Shown here piece after piece: positions 8,101 through 10,697 of a stretch of DNA of 10,697 nucleotides. The stretch is taken from contig DATKXP010000428.1 of assembly GCA_035529015.1 (NCBI GenBank), positions 1 through 10,697 on the forward strand. Direction: 5' to 3'. The position numbers and the translations under genes are program-made. The notes under the pieces are model-generated. The model ran no database searches. It saw only the letters and a program-made list of their open reading frames with translations, and was not told the origin of the DNA. The stretch's first letter is position 1. Each line of letters opens with the position of its first letter. This stretch comes from JAUVZF01 sp035529015. GTDB lineage: Bacteria > Planctomycetota > Phycisphaerae > FEN-1346.

Positions 8101-8345
8101 CTCTCTGAATCCGTTGTCAGGCCCTGAACCAGGTATCTGTCATTGGCGCGCAGCGAGGCCGTCAGCCTGCCCGTATCGCACCCGACGTGGACGACCAGGC
8201 CGCCCGTGACACCGGTGGCGTTCAGAATCCGGCCGGCCTGGTCGCGCGCCGCGGCCGTGTTCGGATTCTCCGCAGCGGTTGCGATGCCGAAAGCAAGACC
8301 GAAGAGGAGGATTACAACGGATTGCATGAGCCTGATTCGTCTCAT
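5106..8345 (-). CDS. Exported methyltransferase-like / PQQ-like beta-propeller fusion protein, complete
   Basis: The protein is 1079 residues and ends LGGKPTATR-TAG. Residues 1-25 are a clear signal peptide (MRRIRLMQ, hydrophobic VVILLFGLAFGIA, cleavage near ATAA-EN). Residues about 35-150 resemble a class I SAM methyltransferase (VVHVGCDTGRL at 51-61, LPYVDNLVNLLVISG 109-123), followed by DDWSHHMYDATG. The first propeller half spans roughly 180-610 and carries MHHRCH near 525 and a CVYGFMPANGLLY...CAC motif near 562-590. A linker LEKGPAFAKAAADKP sits near 608-622. The second half opens EWATYRGDAARSGT and ends PLEDGSVICLGGK. An Ala/Lys/Gly-rich low-complexity stretch interrupts the last blades (about 5412-5530). 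ATG 8345 is chosen by the signal peptide and by alignment with the paralogue at 1-2251. The frame stays open upstream to 8999, but that part runs under the neighbouring gene in another frame and has no family resemblance. Its Shine-Dalgarno is weak (GGTGGA, four bases before the ATG). Catalysis is doubtful because the SAM motifs are degraded. Role unknown. Confidence 0.92.
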   Translation of the reverse strand: MRRIRLMQSVVILLFGLAFGIATAAENPNTAAARDQAGRILNATGVTGGLVVHVGCDTGRLTASLRANDRYLVQGLTTDSERLSAARDYIRSKGLYGKVSVATWDGGSLPYVDNLVNLLVISGSVFRPPHSEIERVLAPRGVAIVDGKMTVKKVPPEIDDWSHHMYDATGIGTGNDTAVSRPRSMQWKAGPEYGRSHENMSSVSAVVSAGGRVFSIMDEGPTASLYLPARWFLSARDAFSGVLLWKIPIDQWHAGLFPLKSGPVQLPRRLVATRDRVYVTLALDAPVSELDAATGKVLATFKDTAHAEELLYSGGKLIVVSHVGQGVRPYQGRLPAGRPGFVLEEKAIDLTGSRLVTLIDTATGKTAWKTSPGPVVPLTTAVDAGKILFLSGDQLVCAEMTNGKTLWARRVAPKAVGSSTAHSPTLLVHKGIVYVALGGKLTARDVKTGSEMWSAPCATAGYQAPAGIFIVKNLIWDVNTGGEPYRPGSNRNAINRTYTGYDLRTGEALKQIPVSSNHGYAIMHHRCHVPRASGRYIVTSFPGIEFFDVDTGKSTHDSWIRGACVYGFMPANGLLYTPPHPCACYTQGKLTGFWAVAGKRKSSAVGGQSDRLEKGPAFAKAAADKPAAGEWATYRGDAARSGTTKVSVPVAVKEVWRTDIGGNLSQCVIADGRLFVASVDDHTVHALDVANGRELWNYTAGGRVDSAPTVCRGTVIFGSRDGYVYCLTADKGELVWRFRAAATDRRSVVYDQVESVWPVHGSVLIQDDVLWFCAGRSSYLDGGLLVYRLNPRTGEVLSVTRVDSLGPDDEQPPITSSMTARLDMEGAKNDVLSCDGDHVFMRHWAFDRNGKSIEQNIDHLFSPTGFMDTSWFRRTYWIYGRVYVSGAQGWARTGNVRPTGRIMSIDKDRIYGFGRDRYPPSPGAGHQMYVTGEKEVFFAAARTGDGAAPPTAETKAAAPKTRRSTKGNGKPGASAGKNYEWATSGDIQVRGMVLAGEGKDKRLIVTGAKGDWVVSHEAYEGKMGNLVRVISIADGKTIAEHNLPGLPVFDGMSAAEGRLYVPLEDGSVICLGGKPTATR
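6471..6500 (-). repeat. Dispersed repeat encoding AFAKAAADK inside a coding linker (gene 5106-8345)
   Basis: The 30-bp stretch encodes PAFAKAAADK in the linker between propeller halves. It contains a small inverted repeat (6484-6497, GCCTT / AAGGC arms). FAKAxADKP peptides are, from memory, the translated form of short repeats scattered in several PVC-group and candidate-phylum genomes. It sits at the position where the paralogues have the EISNLKS-type repeat. Confidence 0.5.
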
Positions 8346-8388
8346 AAGTCCACCACTTCTTTGACTATGTCGCGGACAAGCCTGTTCC

Positions 8389-8400
8389 ACGGTGCACCGT
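8389..8400. promoter_or_regulatory. 12-bp palindrome in the leader of the gene starting at 8345
   Basis: ACGGTGCACCGT is a perfect palindrome 44-55 bases before ATG 8345, in the 169-bp gap 8346-8514. Next to it is a run of eight G on the plus strand (8406-8413). I found no convincing promoter boxes or intrinsic terminator in this gap. It may be an operator or chance. Confidence 0.2.
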
Positions 8401-8514
8401 CCACCGGGGGGGGCCGGCGACCCGCCGCGCGCGACGTTTCGTTGCAGCATGAAAGCCTTGGTGGCGCAGGAGTTACTCCGCACCCGCCCCAGGTTATCGA
8501 TCGTCCTCCCGGGT

Positions 8515-10697
8515 TTACTTGCCGCCCATGCACAACACGCGCCCGTCCTGAAGCGCGATGAAGAGCCGGCCGCCCGCCACGGCCATGCCGTCCCAGGTGG
8601 GCGGCGCGTCGAGTTTGACCTCGGCGCGCCTCTCGCCCGTGGCCGCGGACGCCGCCCACAAGACGCCGCCCATCCTGCCTTCGTAGGCCTTGGCCAGGTC
8701 GTCGGCCGGGCAGGCCGCCGGGGTGCCCGCGACGAAGAGGGTGTCGCCCGCCAGGACCAGGGCCTTGCCGGTGAGCGGGATGTGGCTGGTCCAGCGTTCC
8801 TTGGCCACGCTTCGGACAACCATCTTTTTGGGGGCCTTCTTGGCGCCTCTCTTCTGGGTGACGGTCTCATTTGCCTGGGCGTACACGCCCGCGAAGAGCG
8901 TGTAGCCGCCCGCCCGCGGATCAAACGGGCTGATCCGTCCGGGCGTATAGCCCCGGACTTCGTAGAACTGCTTGCCGTCCATGACCAGGATGTCGCCATG
9001 CGCGGCCTGGCGGCCGGCGGGGATGTCGTATCGGATCGTGGTGTCGATGGTCCAGAACGTCCGGTGATGGGGAATCGCCTCGAGAAAGCCGGGCGAAGGA
9101 ATCAGGTGCGGCCGGGTGACCTCTTCCGGCGCGAGGGGCGAAAGGTCGGGCTTGAACGCCTGCTGCCGGAGATAGAGGAGTTGCCCGTCCGTCAGGAAGA
9201 TATCGCCCTTGAAGCCGTCGAGCCCGGTGCCCGAGGAGATCTTGCTGACGATGATCGGATACCCCTCCGCGTCGTACGGCCCGTACATGCGACGCTGGTG
9301 GATGACGCGGCCCGTCTGCGGGTCCAGGCCGTACAGGAAGATCCCGCCGTCCAGAAAGGAGTTCCGGCCGGCCGCAAAGTAGGCGACGCCGTCCTTGATG
9401 AGAATGCTGCCGCACACCGGCCAGGCCGACTCCACCTGCTCGTACGCGCAGATGGTCCGGTCGTCCGGCAGGCCGCGGAAGCGCCAGGCCAGCGCGCCGT
9501 CGGACGCGCGCAGGCAGTACACCCACCCGTCCCTGGAGCCGAACAGGAGGAGCCCCTCGTGGAAGGTGGGCGGCGAGTCCACGCGGGCGCCCGTGGTGTA
9601 ACGCCAGAGCGGGCGCCCGTCGGCGGCGTCGAAGGCGCAGACGGCGTGGGCGTCGATGTCCGCCACGAAGACCTTGCCGGCGGCGATGACGGGGGCGCTC
9701 GGGCGCGTCGAGACCTTGGCCTCCCAGCACGGCTTCAGGTCGGCCGGGGCCGCGGCCCTGGTGACGCCCGTCCGTCCGGCGTCGTGCCGATAGGTGGGCC
9801 AGTCCGAGAGATGAGATTTCAGATTTGAGATCTCAGATTTCAGATGGCCGACTTGGCCGAACGCGGCGCCCTTTTCCAGGCGCGGCGTCTCGCGGACCTC
9901 GGGCACCCGGCCGGAGGACTCCGGGCCCGGCTCCGGCGCGAGGGCGTTCATGGCGTTGAGCATGACCCAGTTGCAGCACGAACAGGCGGGCGGACCGCAG
10001 TAGAGCAGTCCGTTGCAGGGCAGATGGCCGATGCCGCACGTGCTTCGGGCCCACGGGTTGGGGAACTCGCCGGGCACGTCCAGAGGCAGGAAGTCGCTCC
10101 CGCCCGTCTTGGTATTGATATAATAGCGATCTGTGATTCGGTTGCGGTAGCACCGATCGTGCCCCATGGGGCCGTTCATCTTCTGGCTCAGCGTCTTGAC
10201 GATCTTGCCGGTCTGCGGATCGTGGCCGTTGACGTAGTCGGACCACACGACCCCGGCCGCCAGGAACAGGTCGGGCGGCTTGTGATGGTTCAGGGTGGCT
10301 TTGCCCTTCCACATCTCGGCGCCGTCCTTGATCGAAAAGGCCCGGAGGTCCTGGCTGTCGGCCAGGTACACCGCGTCATCCGAGAGCACCAGCGACACGG
10401 CGATGCCGCCCGGACCCTTCAAGGTAACGGGGGCCGGCACGCGCCACATCTGCCGGCCCGACGCCCGGTCGAGGCACACAAGGTCCTTGGCGGTTGAGTA
10501 GACGGCGTACGGCCCGCGGACGGCCAGGGAGGCGCCCTGGTAGCCTGCGGTGTCGTCGCCCGATTTTCGCCACAACGTCCGGCCCGAGTCGGCCTGGACG
10601 GCCACGATCGTGCTCTTCGGATCGGCCAGCACCGGAATCTTGGGGCCATAGTCCAGAACGGCAAACTGGCTGGTGCCGAAGGCGCTCCCTCCGGCCA
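8515..10697 (-). CDS. PQQ-like beta-propeller protein, 5' end cut by window edge; paralogue of the methyltransferase-propeller fusions
   Basis: There are 726 codons in the window, open from the right edge (first full codon at 10695) and ending CMGGK-TAA. The GTG at 10632 is internal: the frame continues upstream as SQFAVLDYGPKIPVL with propeller character. Visible repeats include VQADSGRTLW, LDRASGRQMW, FDAADGRPLW and LRASDGALAW. As in the paralogues, it has a GHDRCYRNRITDRYY motif, a Cys-rich motif CGIGHLPCNGLLY...ACSCC, a linker LEKGAAFGQVGHLKS followed by EISNLKS, and a second half opening DWPTYRHDAGRTG. A Lys-rich stretch KRGAKKAPKK lies at about 8820-8861, where the gene at 5106-8345 has its low-complexity insert. 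By alignment about 350 N-terminal residues are missing; these probably hold the signal peptide and a methyltransferase-like domain, but that part is not seen. It is 169 bp upstream of the next gene on the same strand. Likely exported; substrate unknown. Confidence 0.9.
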   Translation of the reverse strand, partial: AGGSAFGTSQFAVLDYGPKIPVLADPKSTIVAVQADSGRTLWRKSGDDTAGYQGASLAVRGPYAVYSTAKDLVCLDRASGRQMWRVPAPVTLKGPGGIAVSLVLSDDAVYLADSQDLRAFSIKDGAEMWKGKATLNHHKPPDLFLAAGVVWSDYVNGHDPQTGKIVKTLSQKMNGPMGHDRCYRNRITDRYYINTKTGGSDFLPLDVPGEFPNPWARSTCGIGHLPCNGLLYCGPPACSCCNWVMLNAMNALAPEPGPESSGRVPEVRETPRLEKGAAFGQVGHLKSEISNLKSHLSDWPTYRHDAGRTGVTRAAAPADLKPCWEAKVSTRPSAPVIAAGKVFVADIDAHAVCAFDAADGRPLWRYTTGARVDSPPTFHEGLLLFGSRDGWVYCLRASDGALAWRFRGLPDDRTICAYEQVESAWPVCGSILIKDGVAYFAAGRNSFLDGGIFLYGLDPQTGRVIHQRRMYGPYDAEGYPIIVSKISSGTGLDGFKGDIFLTDGQLLYLRQQAFKPDLSPLAPEEVTRPHLIPSPGFLEAIPHHRTFWTIDTTIRYDIPAGRQAAHGDILVMDGKQFYEVRGYTPGRISPFDPRAGGYTLFAGVYAQANETVTQKRGAKKAPKKMVVRSVAKERWTSHIPLTGKALVLAGDTLFVAGTPAACPADDLAKAYEGRMGGVLWAASAATGERRAEVKLDAPPTWDGMAVAGGRLFIALQDGRVLCMGGK
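9811..9845 (-). repeat. AAATCT-type short repeat inside a coding linker (gene 8515-10697)
   Basis: A low-complexity, AT-richer block built from reiterated AGATTT / TCAGATTT units (TCAGATTT at 9819-9826 and 9833-9840) around a central TGAGATCTCA palindrome. It encodes LKSEISNLKSHLS just before the second propeller half. It is related to the shorter copy at 293-312 in the paralogue. Confidence 0.65.

Noticed and set aside
8346..8999. 218-residue upstream extension of the gene starting at 8345
   Set aside because: The frame is open, but most of it overlaps the preceding gene in a different frame, it has no family resemblance, and it would bury the signal peptide.
8392..9828. 478-residue open frame on the plus strand
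   Set aside because: Antisense to the propeller gene at 8515-10697, without family resemblance; a GC-rich shadow.
10632..10632. GTG as the true start of the gene at 8515-10697
   Set aside because: The frame continues to the window edge with propeller-like sequence, and the paralogues extend about 350 residues further upstream.

Overview
This is a GC-rich window read entirely from the minus strand. It holds four consecutive long genes (transcription order: 10697 to 8515, 8345 to 5106, 4943 to 2370, 2251 to 1). All encode large, probably exported beta-propeller proteins of the PQQ-like / BamB-like repeat superfamily. The first and last genes run off the window edges. Expanded sets of such propellers, a class I methyltransferase-like N-terminus fused to the propeller, half-domains opening with a 'DWPTYRxDxxRTG'-type motif, and filler peptides such as 'EISNLKS' and 'FAKAAADKP' are all, from memory, typical of Planctomycetota (possibly Phycisphaerae) or related PVC-group bacteria. 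That assignment is inference. No RNA gene, phage gene, transposase or CRISPR array was seen.

Layout. Positions 8515-10697 hold the 3' two thirds of a propeller protein whose N-terminus lies outside the window. Positions 5106-8345 hold a complete 1079-residue protein: signal peptide, methyltransferase-like domain, then two propeller halves. Positions 2370-4943 hold an 857-residue double propeller with a signal peptide and no methyltransferase domain. Positions 1-2251 hold the 5' 750 codons of a second methyltransferase-propeller fusion, starting at GTG. The three intergenic gaps are 169, 162 and 118 bp. Two of them carry sigma70-like promoter candidates, so the genes may be transcribed separately rather than as one tight operon. 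I saw no convincing intrinsic terminator.

The genes at 1-2251, 5106-8345 and 8515-10697 are paralogues of one family. They share an 'HHRC / GHDRC' motif, a downstream Cys-rich motif around 'MPANGLLY', and a linker starting 'LEKGPA[F/Y]' before the second propeller half. In all three, that linker appears to be built from short dispersed repeat DNA, of two different repeat types. In the two genes where the methyltransferase-like domain is visible, it sits behind a signal peptide and its SAM-binding motifs are degraded in different ways, which suggests a non-catalytic or repurposed domain. The biological role of the cluster cannot be deduced from this sequence; catalytic PQQ use is not shown.
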